Source of the DNA: a virus
Length of the DNA stretch: 63,925 nt
Strand: one strand, 5' to 3'
Virus record (IMG/VR): IMGVR_UViG_3300047649_000018
Coordinates: 1 to 63,925 of that record
Shown: piece by piece, positions 23,012 through 31,751 of the stretch
Position numbering within the stretch: position 1 is the first letter of the stretch
How the letters are laid out: each line of letters begins with the position of its first letter
Notes under the pieces: model-generated
What the model was told of the DNA's origin: nothing
Seen by the model: only the letters and a program-made list of their open reading frames with translations
The model's database searches: none
Translations under genes and position numbers: made by a program

Positions 23012-23413
23012 ATGTTTTTATTATCTAAATTATTTCATAAGGACAAGCCAATTGAGTTGTATGGACTTACACAGGGAGCATATCAATATTACATAAGTAA
23101 GGTAAAAGGTAATAAGGGATTAAGTTATCTTGGCTGTCAGAAGAAACTTACAAGAGATATACTGTGTGGAGAAAGGAAAGAAATAATAATGATTAATTCT
23201 TATAGAAAATATTACAATGCATATGATTACGAAGATTTAGAAGATTCAAAACCTAACGATCAATTTGTTTCTGCTGAAGAAGTTCAAGTAATGCTTGATG
23301 AAATAGAATCAGAAGTAAACAATATTAAAGACCTTGTAGAACCTATTGACGGATTGTCTGAAATTGATGAAGTATATAACAAACTTAAAGACTTATCTGA
23401 AAAATTATATTAA
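23012..23413 (+). CDS. Hypothetical protein, possibly two joined genes
   Basis: 133 residues from ATG 23012 (SD AAGGAGTGG). Inside it, GAAAGGAAAG precedes ATG 23190, which begins an acidic, coiled-coil half (INSYRKYYNAYDYEDLED, later VQVMLDEIESEVNNI). The first half (YGLTQGAYQYYISKVKG) looks like a separate small protein. As at 15253, a stop may have been lost, or both starts may be used. Confidence 0.45.
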   Translation: MFLLSKLFHKDKPIELYGLTQGAYQYYISKVKGNKGLSYLGCQKKLTRDILCGERKEIIMINSYRKYYNAYDYEDLEDSKPNDQFVSAEEVQVMLDEIESEVNNIKDLVEPIDGLSEIDEVYNKLKDLSEKLY

Positions 23414-23477
23414 AAAGTTTATCAAATCTATGTTTGTTAAGGTGGTGAAATAAATTAAATAATTACCAAAGAAACTA

Positions 23478-23506
23478 TTGACATTCAGTTGAAAGAATGT
23501 TATCAT
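23478..23506 (+). promoter_or_regulatory. Promoter with downstream AACAAATTAA
   Basis: TTGACA 23478-23483, 17-base spacer, TATCAT 23501-23506 with extended TGT. AACAAATTAA at 23519-23528. A 13-codon ORF (ATG 23536, MMMQIGCIKKSNS) follows and could be a leader peptide before the secreted-protein gene. Confidence 0.65.
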
Positions 23507-23618
23507 ATATGCAAGGAAAACAAATTAAGAAAAGAAATGATGATGCAAATTGGTTGTATTAAAAAAAGCAATTCATAATAACAATAAATTAATATCAAAT
23601 ATAAAAGGAGAAAATTCA

Positions 23619-23966
23619 ATGAAGAAAGTATTTGCAGGAATTGGAATTTCATTAGGAGTTATAGCACTTTTTATCGGTATAGGATTTGGTTCAGGCTACT
23701 TGAATGTTGGTTATACAAATACAGTAGGTAAGGCACAACAAAATGCAGACACTAATGTATTTCATTCAACTCAAGCTTATGTAGATGGTGCTACGGCTGA
23801 TATAGCAAAAGTTAAGCTTGAATATGACCAGTCTACTGACTCAACAGGAAAACATGCACTTATAAATTACATAAGAGCAAGTTATCCTAATCTTGATCCA
23901 GATTTGATTACTAATCCAACAATATCAGATTGGTATCGTGATATTATGAACGGAACAGTTAATTAA
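23619..23966 (+). CDS. Membrane-anchored exported protein
   Basis: 115 residues from ATG 23619 (SD AAAAGGAG). KK followed by one strong hydrophobic helix (ISLGVIALFIGIGFGSGYL), then a soluble domain with Gln/Asp-rich sequence. Looks like an uncleaved signal anchor. Often paired in such elements with the lipoprotein that follows. Role unknown. Confidence 0.5.
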   Translation: MKKVFAGIGISLGVIALFIGIGFGSGYLNVGYTNTVGKAQQNADTNVFHSTQAYVDGATADIAKVKLEYDQSTDSTGKHALINYIRASYPNLDPDLITNPTISDWYRDIMNGTVN

Positions 23967-24030
23967 AATAACTACTTAAAATAATTGTGTTGTAATAATA
24001 AATTAATAATATTTAAAGGAGTAAAGAAAG

Positions 24031-24597
24031 ATGAAAATTTTTAATAAAAAGATTATTGGTGTGGGTATCGTTTGTATAGGACTTATGTTTAGTTTGACAG
24101 GGTGTTTTAGCACAGATAATACTCCAACAGCAGACCAAAAACAAACACAAGCTACAAATCAAGCAATGGATCAAGCAAACCAACAAGTCGGTATGCCTAA
24201 TATCACAAACTTTACAGAACGAAAGCAACTTAAAGAAATTTACGAACTACGTGACCAGTCAAATCTTATTTGCTACGCTTATGTACAAAACCAAATGGAT
24301 GGTAAATTTATTTATTTAGGTGAGTGTCAAGGTTATGGGCTTCCTTATGATACAGAATATACTAATCCAGACCAAATAGTTCAAGATGGTGGAGAATATG
24401 GTGGAGGAAATGTAGCTATTCCACAGGAAGATCCGAATATGCTTTATCAAGGTGATTCTAACGCTACTTGGCTTATTATGATAGATGCTAAGACAGGTAA
24501 AGACAATATAATGTATGCAGAACCTAACACAGTAGTTTATCAAGCAAAACTTGCAGCTAATCTATGTGAAGCATGGAGTTTGCCAACTAATTATTAA
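24031..24597 (+). CDS. Lipoprotein
   Basis: 188 residues. Classic type II signal: KIFNKK, hydrophobic core, lipobox L-T-G-C (residues 22-25). A Thr/Gln-rich linker follows. The mature domain has LIMIDAKTGKDNIMYAEPNTV and aromatic residues. It would be anchored on the outer face of the membrane; superinfection exclusion or surface function is possible but not shown. A 16-bp terminator hairpin follows. Confidence 0.7.
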   Translation: MKIFNKKIIGVGIVCIGLMFSLTGCFSTDNTPTADQKQTQATNQAMDQANQQVGMPNITNFTERKQLKEIYELRDQSNLICYAYVQNQMDGKFIYLGECQGYGLPYDTEYTNPDQIVQDGGEYGGGNVAIPQEDPNMLYQGDSNATWLIMIDAKTGKDNIMYAEPNTVVYQAKLAANLCEAWSLPTNY

Positions 24598-24606
24598 TTG
24601 TTAATC

Positions 24607-24650
24607 TCTATATATGGTATAAGTAGAATAATAGTTATACCATATATAGA
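24607..24650 (+). terminator. 16-bp hairpin after lipoprotein gene
   Basis: TCTATATATGGTATAA 24607-24622 pairs perfectly with 24635-24650; loop of 12. Member of the CTATATA hairpin family. Confidence 0.6.
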
Positions 24651-24700
24651 TACATAATGTGAATCAATTAAGATATCTATAAGGATTGAAAGGAAAATTT

Positions 24701-24937
24701 ATGATTCAAGATTGGATATTAGTATCAGAACAGTTGCCGAAGATTGATAGAGAGCCAGAAGAAAGCTATACGTCTGATGTGGGGAAAAGATGTATCGTAT
24801 GTGATGACGATGGATATGTTTATGAAGCTACATATTGGAAGGTCAGTAAGCAATTTCAGGATAACGGAGTGTTGTGTAAACCGTTATATTGGATGCATTA
24901 TCCTGAAGCACCTAAAGAATTAACTAAGAAAGGATAA
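24701..24937 (+). CDS. DUF551-type phage protein
   Basis: 78 residues from ATG 24701 (SD GAAAGGA). DWILVSEQLPK at the start, CIVCDDDGYVYEATYW, and YWMHYPEAPKE at the end follow the DUF551 layout (WISV..RLP ... THWMPLPEPP). Function unknown. Confidence 0.7.
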   Translation: MIQDWILVSEQLPKIDREPEESYTSDVGKRCIVCDDDGYVYEATYWKVSKQFQDNGVLCKPLYWMHYPEAPKELTKKG

Positions 24938-24947
24938 TGCATTTAAA

Positions 24948-25313
24948 ATGTTAAATGGTATTACAATTCTTAGCACTTCTACAATGAATGATGCTACAAA
25001 AAATCATTGGTTGCCACTTTCTATTTTGTTTCTACTTCTTGCAATAATAATTCTTGTTTTTATAATTTATAAAGCTATTACTCAAAAAAATAATACTCCT
25101 ATTTATGTGTTTATTTTGATAGAAATATTTTCATTATTTTTAGGTATAACTTTATTATTAAGCTCTATTCATCCATATATTTGGAAAGTATATACAGTTA
25201 AAATTTCTGATTCAGTTAGTCTAAAGCAATTTAATAAAGAGTATCATATAGTTTCACAAACTGGCGATACATATGTTATTGTGAATCAAACAGATAGTGT
25301 AGAATATCAATAA
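24948..25313 (+). CDS. Membrane protein with small exposed domain
   Basis: 121 residues. Two TM helices (about 22-44 and 51-72) followed by a 45-residue beta-rich tail. SD AAAGGA. No family recognised. Confidence 0.45.
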   Translation: MLNGITILSTSTMNDATKNHWLPLSILFLLLAIIILVFIIYKAITQKNNTPIYVFILIEIFSLFLGITLLLSSIHPYIWKVYTVKISDSVSLKQFNKEYHIVSQTGDTYVIVNQTDSVEYQ

Positions 25314-25334
25314 AGAAATTTAAGGAGTGAGAGT

Positions 25335-25607
25335 TTGAAAGTAATCGAAACAAATATCTTTTACAACAATGATATAGTCGCAGATCATCAGTCAAGGCTT
25401 ATAGAAGTCGATTCATGGGACGAATACATATCTCTCTATAATAATTATAACGGAGAGCCAACAGGAGAATACAAAGGAAATCTGATGGGTTATACACTGC
25501 CTAAAAATGCTCATATTGATAGTTTGACTTATGATAAGTTTCATTTGAGGTGTAATTTGATATTGTGGAATAATCAATTAGCATTAAAGACAGCTTATTT
25601 GATTTAA
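25335..25607 (+). CDS. Hypothetical 90-residue protein
   Basis: TTG start behind AAGGAGTGAG. IEVDSWDEYISLYNNYNGEP is typical of small phage orphans. No domain recognised. Confidence 0.45.
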   Translation: MKVIETNIFYNNDIVADHQSRLIEVDSWDEYISLYNNYNGEPTGEYKGNLMGYTLPKNAHIDSLTYDKFHLRCNLILWNNQLALKTAYLI

Positions 25608-25680
25608 TAAAAAAGTTAAAAATAATTGTGCAATATACACAATAAATTATGATTATAGGCGATTGTTATTGTATAATATA

Positions 25681-25719
25681 TATACCAAAAGTACAATCAA
25701 ATTTCTATTCTATGGTATA
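25681..25719 (+). repeat. Leader hairpin of the short-dyad family
   Basis: TATACCA 25681-25687 pairs with TGGTATA 25713-25719 directly before the SD GAAAGGAG. Comparable small dyads precede many genes. A TATAAT at 25672 may be a -10 box, but no -35 is clear. Confidence 0.4.
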
Positions 25720-25736
25720 AAGAAAGGAGAGTATAA

Positions 25737-26000
25737 ATGGAACGACTTACTGATCATAATGGAGTATTACAAAAGTGTCTTGGAAAAAATTGTGACAAAT
25801 ACATAATAAAAGATGGAGATTGTTATTGTCCGTGTACTTGTCCTGTTTCTGAAGATGCTTACAAAAAGTTAGCAGATTATGAATATATAGAAGAAAACAC
25901 TAAGTCAGATGATAGTTATATTGAGTCTCTTAAAAATGATATTAGAAAACTTGAAAAACTTATAATTGTAAAACAGCTCGAAGATTACGGTATAAATTGA
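25737..26000 (+). CDS. Zinc-binding phage protein starting MERLTD
   Basis: 87 residues. Cys cluster CLGKNCDKY...CYCPCTC then VSEDAYKKLADYE, matching the common phage MERLT family; acidic coiled coil at the end. SD GAAAGGAG. Confidence 0.5.
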   Translation: MERLTDHNGVLQKCLGKNCDKYIIKDGDCYCPCTCPVSEDAYKKLADYEYIEENTKSDDSYIESLKNDIRKLEKLIIVKQLEDYGIN

Positions 26001-26047
26001 TGCTGTCCAAACATGTAATTGATGACATAAAGAAAGGAATAGTTAAA

Positions 26048-26338
26048 ATGAATGTAGCAGAAATATTATGCGGAATAGATAAAAATTACTGTGGAGTAGT
26101 AGGTTGTTATCTATTGGTGCTAAATGATAATGTTATAGCACAACATGGTTGTTCTAATAGGAATTTTGCTAATCATGATCTTACGGAATGGAAGTTAAAA
26201 GAACTAGAAGAAAATAAGGTTGATGTTGTTATGAGTAATGGAAAAGTAGTTTGGTCTAGAGATGGAGATAATTCTGAAACTATAAAAGAGTTTTATAAAG
26301 CAAATAGTGAATATGAAGCAAAAAATTGTCAATGGTAA
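26048..26338 (+). CDS. Hypothetical 96-residue protein
   Basis: ATG 26048 behind GAAAGGAA. Two Cys-containing strands (NYCGVVGCYLLVLNDNVI) and a helical tail. No family recognised. An imperfect CTATATAG hairpin follows near 26350. Confidence 0.4.
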   Translation: MNVAEILCGIDKNYCGVVGCYLLVLNDNVIAQHGCSNRNFANHDLTEWKLKELEENKVDVVMSNGKVVWSRDGDNSETIKEFYKANSEYEAKNCQW

Positions 26339-26465
26339 ATGAAAATAAAACCTATATAGTATACAGAATAATACTAAAGCACAATATATAGTGTTGAAAT
26401 GTTAATCAATGTTGGCTTTTATAGGATATTAAAAAACTTTAAAATAAGAAAGGATAGACAATAAA

Positions 26466-27185
26466 ATGAGTTACTATGATCCAGATTTCTATTGCGAACC
26501 AAGCGAATTTGAACAGCAAGTAGACGAGTTTAAAGAGTCTCTTATTAAATCTGTTAAATCTGAATTCACAGAGGAAATGGAACGACTTAGAAAAGAAAAT
26601 ACAGAATTACAAGCAACAAAGAAAAACTTTGAAAATATTAAAAATCAATATAGAGCTAAAGAACGAGAACTTGAATTAGAAAAACTAAATCTGGAACGAA
26701 AAGTTAGAAATCAAAGACTTTCTGAATTGATGAAAGATTTTCAGGTTATTATGTATAAAGCTGAATCAGAGTCAGTATATAAAGCCAAATGTGATAAATG
26801 TGACGAAAACAGACAAATTCATTTTAAATCACCATCTGGAAAAGATATAACAGAAGAATGTAAATGTTTAAAGTATAAGGATAAATATATCCCAAGAGAC
26901 TATAACTGTACAGAATTTAAAATTGACCGTAATAATAAAGAAATGTTAATGTGGTATAAAGTTAATCGTGAACCTGATTATGATTATTACAGTTATGATA
27001 GTAGCACTTTAATAGAAACAGTATATCAAAAAGGTATGACATATGAGAGTTTAGATAAATATAATACATTCTTTAGATCAAAAGAAGATTGTGAAATATA
27101 TTGTGATTGGTTGAATAAAGATTTATCTAAAGACTATATTTATCACGATATTCATATGGACAGAGTTCCGAAAAAGAAAGGTTAA
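26466..27185 (+). CDS. Coiled-coil protein with zinc site
   Basis: 239 residues. A long coiled coil (about 20-100, EEMERLRKENTELQATKK...) precedes CDKCDENRQIHF...ECKCLK, a four-Cys zinc site. The C-terminal half is unassigned. Known from phages as hypothetical. SD GAAAGGA. Confidence 0.5.
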   Translation: MSYYDPDFYCEPSEFEQQVDEFKESLIKSVKSEFTEEMERLRKENTELQATKKNFENIKNQYRAKERELELEKLNLERKVRNQRLSELMKDFQVIMYKAESESVYKAKCDKCDENRQIHFKSPSGKDITEECKCLKYKDKYIPRDYNCTEFKIDRNNKEMLMWYKVNREPDYDYYSYDSSTLIETVYQKGMTYESLDKYNTFFRSKEDCEIYCDWLNKDLSKDYIYHDIHMDRVPKKKG

Positions 27186-27191
27186 TTACAT

Positions 27192-27410
27192 ATGGCAAAA
27201 TTAAATGATGATTGGTATCATACTTTTAGAGGATGCTTTGAAACTGAAGAAGACGTAATCGAGCTTATATATGAACATTTAGATACACATGATTTTGAAG
27301 ATAGTTATGTGGATGCTTCTGGATATGGTGAACCAAATGAAATGTTTAAGATTACAGCACAAGATAAAAAACAACAACTTTATGATTTTATGATGGAATT
27401 AATAAAATAA
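27192..27410 (+). CDS. Hypothetical 72-residue acidic protein
   Basis: Six bases after the previous stop; weak SD (AAAGG). Acidic (FETEEDVIELIYEHL). No family recognised. Confidence 0.4.
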   Translation: MAKLNDDWYHTFRGCFETEEDVIELIYEHLDTHDFEDSYVDASGYGEPNEMFKITAQDKKQQLYDFMMELIK

Positions 27411-27427
27411 GAAAGGGTAATTAATAA

Positions 27428-27745
27428 ATGAAGAAAAGTTTACAAGATGTAACTGATTTTAAAGTTATGAATATTAAAGAGTGTTTAGATTCTCTTGGTT
27501 GGACTTATACAGATGACGGTGAAAACCTTAATTATATTACTTGTCCCTGTGGTGGAGAATTAGAGTTTAGAGGATTTTTTGGTACAGAAGTAATTGAGTG
27601 TGATAAATGCGGTAAACATATGGTAGATTTATTTTCTCCAATTCCTGTTACATCGGGTTCATGTTCTATACTAAACCCAAAGGATTATGAAATGGTAGAA
27701 AATAGACATTGGATTGCTATAGATGGTAATGGTGGAATCAAATGA
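27428..27745 (+). CDS. Zinc-ribbon protein
   Basis: 105 residues; CPCGGELEF...CDKCGKHM is a two-CxxC ribbon. Helical N-terminus. SD AAAGGG. Overlaps the next gene by 4 bases. Confidence 0.45.
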   Translation: MKKSLQDVTDFKVMNIKECLDSLGWTYTDDGENLNYITCPCGGELEFRGFFGTEVIECDKCGKHMVDLFSPIPVTSGSCSILNPKDYEMVENRHWIAIDGNGGIK

Positions 27746-28044
27746 GTCAATGGTATTATTTTACTAATTCTAAAAATAAACTAATAGATGAAAACGGATA
27801 TGCTGAAATGCCTAATTTTTATAACTATAATTTAGAACAAGATAGTCCTTGTGACAGTTGTGAGAACAAGGATAATGAATCAAAATATGCTTGTTGGGGA
27901 TGTTATAAACCAATGAAAACCAAATATAAAATTACAAGAGAGAAATTACCTGAAATTACTAAGGATATGAATTGTAATAAAGATTTATTTGAAGAATTGA
28001 TGAATGAAAGTGGAGAAGATTTTATTTGGGTACGAATAGATTAG
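27742..28044 (+). CDS. Hypothetical 100-residue Cys-containing protein
   Basis: CDSCENKD...CWGCYKP is a probable zinc site in the middle. Translation is likely coupled through ATGA overlap. No family recognised. Confidence 0.4.
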   Translation: MSQWYYFTNSKNKLIDENGYAEMPNFYNYNLEQDSPCDSCENKDNESKYACWGCYKPMKTKYKITREKLPEITKDMNCNKDLFEELMNESGEDFIWVRID

Positions 28045-28100
28045 AATGTATACCATCAAACGTGTGATTGATTGTATATTAAAAGAAATTAAGAAAGAAT

Positions 28101-28826
28101 GTGATAATTATTAAATATATGGGAAGTAAAGCACGTATAGCAAAAGAAATTTCTCCAATTATTCAACGCTATATAGATGAAAATGATAAAAAAATTTATA
28201 TTGAGCCTTTTGTTGGTGGAGCAAATATGATGGAGAAAATTCGATGTAATAAAAAAATAGGTGCTGATAATAATGAGTATTTAATTGATATGTGGAAGTC
28301 TCTACAACAAGGCTGGAAGCCTCCAGAAACGATGACAAGAGAAATGTATAATAGTATTAAAGACCATAAAGAGGATTACGGTAAGGCTCTTGTAGCCATT
28401 GCAGGATTTTGTGCAACTTATAATGCAAAGTGGTTTGGAGGTTATGCTGGAATAGTACATACAAAGATAGACACAGATAGAAACTATTATGATGAAGCTG
28501 TAAGAAACATAATCAATCAAGCATTTAAACTTGATGATGTTGAATTTGTAGCTGAAGACTATACATATTTTACTGGTTTTAAAAATGCTATTATATATTG
28601 TGATCCTCCATATCAAGGTACAACACTTTATGGAACAAGTAAAAACTTTGACTATGATATATTTTGGCAATGGATTAGAGATATATCAAAAGAAAACAAA
28701 GTATTTATAAGTGAATATAATGCACCGAAAGATTTTAAATGTATTTGGAGCAAAGAATTAACCACAACATTAGATAAAGCAAGTCGTAGTCAAAGTATTG
28801 AAAAATTGTTTGTATATAATAATTAA
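28101..28826 (+). CDS. Dam-like DNA adenine methyltransferase
   Basis: 241 residues. KYMGSKARIAKEI, IEPFVGGANM (SAM-binding motif I, about 34-43), and YCDPPYQGT (catalytic motif IV DPPY, about 167-170) define a class D12/Dam N6-adenine methyltransferase. There is no paired restriction gene. In an element this size it probably protects DNA from host restriction or marks replication. GTG start; SD AAGAAAG is moderate. Confidence 0.85.
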   Translation: MIIIKYMGSKARIAKEISPIIQRYIDENDKKIYIEPFVGGANMMEKIRCNKKIGADNNEYLIDMWKSLQQGWKPPETMTREMYNSIKDHKEDYGKALVAIAGFCATYNAKWFGGYAGIVHTKIDTDRNYYDEAVRNIINQAFKLDDVEFVAEDYTYFTGFKNAIIYCDPPYQGTTLYGTSKNFDYDIFWQWIRDISKENKVFISEYNAPKDFKCIWSKELTTTLDKASRSQSIEKLFVYNN

Positions 28827-28935
28827 TACATACTATATATAGTAGTTATTAAAATTAGTAACCCAATATATAGATACAAGCATATAATAAAACCTGTCTT
28901 TTATGGTATGTTTAATAAATAGTTTGAAATAACTA

Positions 28936-28964
28936 TTGCAATCTTAATTTATTTATAGTATAAT
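28936..28964 (+). promoter_or_regulatory. Promoter carrying an inverted pair of the 10-mer
   Basis: TTGCAA 28936-28941, 17-base spacer, TATAAT 28959-28964. The spacer contains TTAATTTATT (28944-28953) and the leader AATAAATTAA (28971-28980), a 10-bp dyad centred on the -10/+1 region. Confidence 0.7.
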
Positions 28965-28996
28965 AAGTACAATAAATTAAAAGTGAGGTACTTATT

Positions 28997-29338
28997 ATGA
29001 CTAATAGAATTAAATGGAATGAAGATAAAACTAAAGACTATCGTGGCAATTGGCAACAATGTTTATTCAAGGTGGATAATAGTGATCACATTTTTGGATT
29101 CTGTTCATATATGACCTATAAATGTTTTAAGTCGGAAGTACGTAAATTTGCTCAAAATTTTAATTGCAAAGAAGTTACCATTATAGAAGATAACGGTCAA
29201 TACACTATGACCGTGTTAAGTTATTATAGTGGTGAACGCAATTGTGATGTTGTTGAATTTAGAATTGAATTACCTGTTCCAGAAAATACAAGAAGACAAT
29301 TTACATATTATAAGGAGGAAGATATATTTAATGCTTAG
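28997..29338 (+). CDS. Hypothetical 113-residue protein
   Basis: Beta-rich; FNCKEVTIIEDNGQYTMTVLSY. SD GTGAGG. Directly upstream of the radical SAM gene; no family recognised. Confidence 0.45.
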   Translation: MTNRIKWNEDKTKDYRGNWQQCLFKVDNSDHIFGFCSYMTYKCFKSEVRKFAQNFNCKEVTIIEDNGQYTMTVLSYYSGERNCDVVEFRIELPVPENTRRQFTYYKEEDIFNA

Positions 29339-29350
29339 AGGTGATAATAT

Positions 29351-30610
29351 ATAAATATAGCAATTATTGATGCGGATTTAATTGGACGGAGTAAACACAG
29401 ATTTCCCAATTTAGCTTGTATGAAGTTGAGTGGATATTATAAACAACAAGGTAATGAGGTTATTTTAAAAATAAATTATGAAAATTTAGATCAATACGAT
29501 TTGGTTTTGATATCTAAAGTTTTTACAGATACTTTAATTCCTGATGATATTATAAACCTTCCGAATGTTCAATACGGTGGAACAGGTTTCTTTTATGAGA
29601 ATGCTCCACCATTACCCGATGAGATTGAACATCATATGCCTGATTATCATTTGTATGATGATTTGGTAGCAAAGAAAATAAAAGTAGCAATACAAGATAA
29701 AGAAAATAAACTAAAAAATGAGTTAACAAAAACACAGATACAAAAAATCAGAAATGATTTTTCTTATTATACAGATTATTCAATTGGATTTTTAACTCGT
29801 GGTTGCTTTAGAAAATGTCCTTTTTGTGTAAATAAAAAATACAATCAAGCAATATCACATAGTAGTGTAAATGAATTTCTTGACGCAGATAGACCTAAAT
29901 TGTGTTTCTTAGATGATAATTTCTTTGCTTGTTCATCATGGAAACAAATAATTCAAGAAGTCAAAGTTACAAATAAATATTTTCAATTTAAACAGGGATT
30001 AGATGAAAGACTATTAAACGATGAAAAAATACACGAATTGGTTTCTTGGAAATATGATGACGATTATATATTTGCTTTTGATAATATTAAGGATAAGGAT
30101 TTAATAGAAAATAAACTAAAAAGAATATTTCAATTATATCCATCATTTAAAAAGCGAATGAAATTCTATGTACTTTGCGGATATGATTATAATGAAAAAT
30201 GGGATGAAGAATTTTGGATAAAAGATATTAAAGATACATTTGAAAGAATTCTAATTCTGTCAAAATATTCTGCATTACCTTACATAATGAGATATGAGAA
30301 GTGTTATACAAGCAAATATAAAGGAATGTACACAAATTTAGCAAGTTGGTGTAATCAACCAAGTATTTTTAAAAAGTTTAGTTTCAAGTTATATTCTCAA
30401 TGTAGGGGAATGAGTAATAAAGACTATAAGAAATATAAAAGGAATATTGATCGTTACATAAAAGAGATTAATAAAAAGGGTAGTTGTTGGGTTTATATGG
30501 AGCAGTTTGAAAAGCAGTATCCTGATATAGCAAATACATATTTTAATATAGTTCCAGATAGTATTCTTGAATACGGTAATGGGAAAAAAGAAATTATAAA
30601 GTGTGCATAG
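29351..30610 (+). CDS. Radical SAM protein, ATA start
   Basis: About 419 residues. RGCFRKCPFC (near residue 151) is the CX3CX2C cluster for a 4Fe-4S centre. The first 100 residues (NIAIIDADLIGRSKHRFPN...) look like the B12-binding-like domain common in this superfamily, and DDNFFA and KQGLDERLL match later core motifs. The reaction is unknown. The frame has a stop at 29345, and only ATA 29351 follows GAGGTGAT at the right distance. ATG 29420 would delete the conserved N-terminus. Confidence 0.75.
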   Translation: MNIAIIDADLIGRSKHRFPNLACMKLSGYYKQQGNEVILKINYENLDQYDLVLISKVFTDTLIPDDIINLPNVQYGGTGFFYENAPPLPDEIEHHMPDYHLYDDLVAKKIKVAIQDKENKLKNELTKTQIQKIRNDFSYYTDYSIGFLTRGCFRKCPFCVNKKYNQAISHSSVNEFLDADRPKLCFLDDNFFACSSWKQIIQEVKVTNKYFQFKQGLDERLLNDEKIHELVSWKYDDDYIFAFDNIKDKDLIENKLKRIFQLYPSFKKRMKFYVLCGYDYNEKWDEEFWIKDIKDTFERILILSKYSALPYIMRYEKCYTSKYKGMYTNLASWCNQPSIFKKFSFKLYSQCRGMSNKDYKKYKRNIDRYIKEINKKGSCWVYMEQFEKQYPDIANTYFNIVPDSILEYGNGKKEIIKCA

Positions 30611-30662
30611 AACTTCTCTTTGATGAGATATTAATAAATTAAAAAGAAAGAAGTATAATCAA

Positions 30663-31313
30663 ATGATTAATCAAGAATATAGTTTTACAGAAGAAGTAAA
30701 AGAAGTAATAAGTAATGTTATGATGGATTATATAAAAAATAAAAACCCTTTTAACAATTATAATGAGATTTTTAGAGAATTTAATATTAAATATCATTGT
30801 GATACTTATGAAAATTATCTAAAATTACAAAGCAAAAGTCCAGTTCCAATGACAGATAATTATAATGAAATATATATAAAAGGAATGTATACTTATATAT
30901 TTTCGATAATTGATAAAATATATTATGCGTTACCAAGATCGGATAATTATAGAAGTTTATCACAAGGAAATACAATGTGCTTATCAACTTATAATGACAA
31001 TATTAAATATATTGATGAACTGTACGACAATCATACTGTATTATGTCCTCGCCCAGTAATTATAAGGAATTTTGAAATAAATAATATTAATGATATTGAT
31101 ATTTGTAAAGAAGTTTCTGAAACATTAAACGCATTAAATTTTTATATTGAAAATCGAAGTAAAGAAATTGACGCTATCATTGTAGATAAAAGAAAAATAA
31201 TGACTCACTATATTGGATTGAGTGATTGGTTGTATATTTCAAAAAATCAAAATGGGAAATCATATGATATTAAAGATGATATTGATGTTGTCACTATGGT
31301 TAATAAATATTAA
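30663..31313 (+). CDS. Hypothetical 216-residue protein
   Basis: Mostly helical, with a central TVLCPRPVIIRNFEI. Preceded by AATAAATTAA (30633) and SD AAAGAAAG. No family recognised. Confidence 0.45.
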   Translation: MINQEYSFTEEVKEVISNVMMDYIKNKNPFNNYNEIFREFNIKYHCDTYENYLKLQSKSPVPMTDNYNEIYIKGMYTYIFSIIDKIYYALPRSDNYRSLSQGNTMCLSTYNDNIKYIDELYDNHTVLCPRPVIIRNFEINNINDIDICKEVSETLNALNFYIENRSKEIDAIIVDKRKIMTHYIGLSDWLYISKNQNGKSYDIKDDIDVVTMVNKY

Positions 31314-31387
31314 AGCTATAATAAAACTTTTATTTTATCGGATTTGAACAGTTACTAAAATAAATTAAGAAAAGTTTAAAAATAGTA

Positions 31388-31416
31388 TTGACAAGTTGTC
31401 CAAATGTTAGTATAAT
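31388..31416 (+). promoter_or_regulatory. Promoter with downstream AACAAATTAA
   Basis: TTGACA 31388-31393, 17-base spacer, TATAAT 31411-31416; AACAAATTAA 31432-31441; another AATAAATTAA at 31359 upstream. Confidence 0.75.
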
Positions 31417-31447
31417 ATAAGAGCAGAGTAAAACAAATTAAAAAAGT

Positions 31448-31693
31448 GTGGTGATTAAAATTAAATCATTAAAAGTTCAAATGGATGTTATAAACTTAAC
31501 TCAATATGTTTCTTGTATCTATGGTAGTAGTGACTTAGTAATAGTCATTGGTAAAAAATATTTAGATATTTTCTTAGAAAAATACTCTCCTCCAGTAGGA
31601 GGACAAAACGGTTTACATGGTTATAGATATGAAATTGGTGATTTTGATTATGGATTTTATATTAAAAATCAAGTTAAAAAGCACATCGAATAA
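31448..31693 (+). CDS. Hypothetical 81-residue protein
   Basis: GTG start only a few bases after the leader motif; SD poor, so initiation may be nearly leaderless. Contains YSPPVGGQNGLHGYRYEI. No family recognised. Confidence 0.4.
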   Translation: MVIKIKSLKVQMDVINLTQYVSCIYGSSDLVIVIGKKYLDIFLEKYSPPVGGQNGLHGYRYEIGDFDYGFYIKNQVKKHIE

Positions 31694-31751
31694 TCCATTG
31701 ATGAACATTTTTAGAAATTATAAATTAATAATAAGTAAGGAGAGATACATA

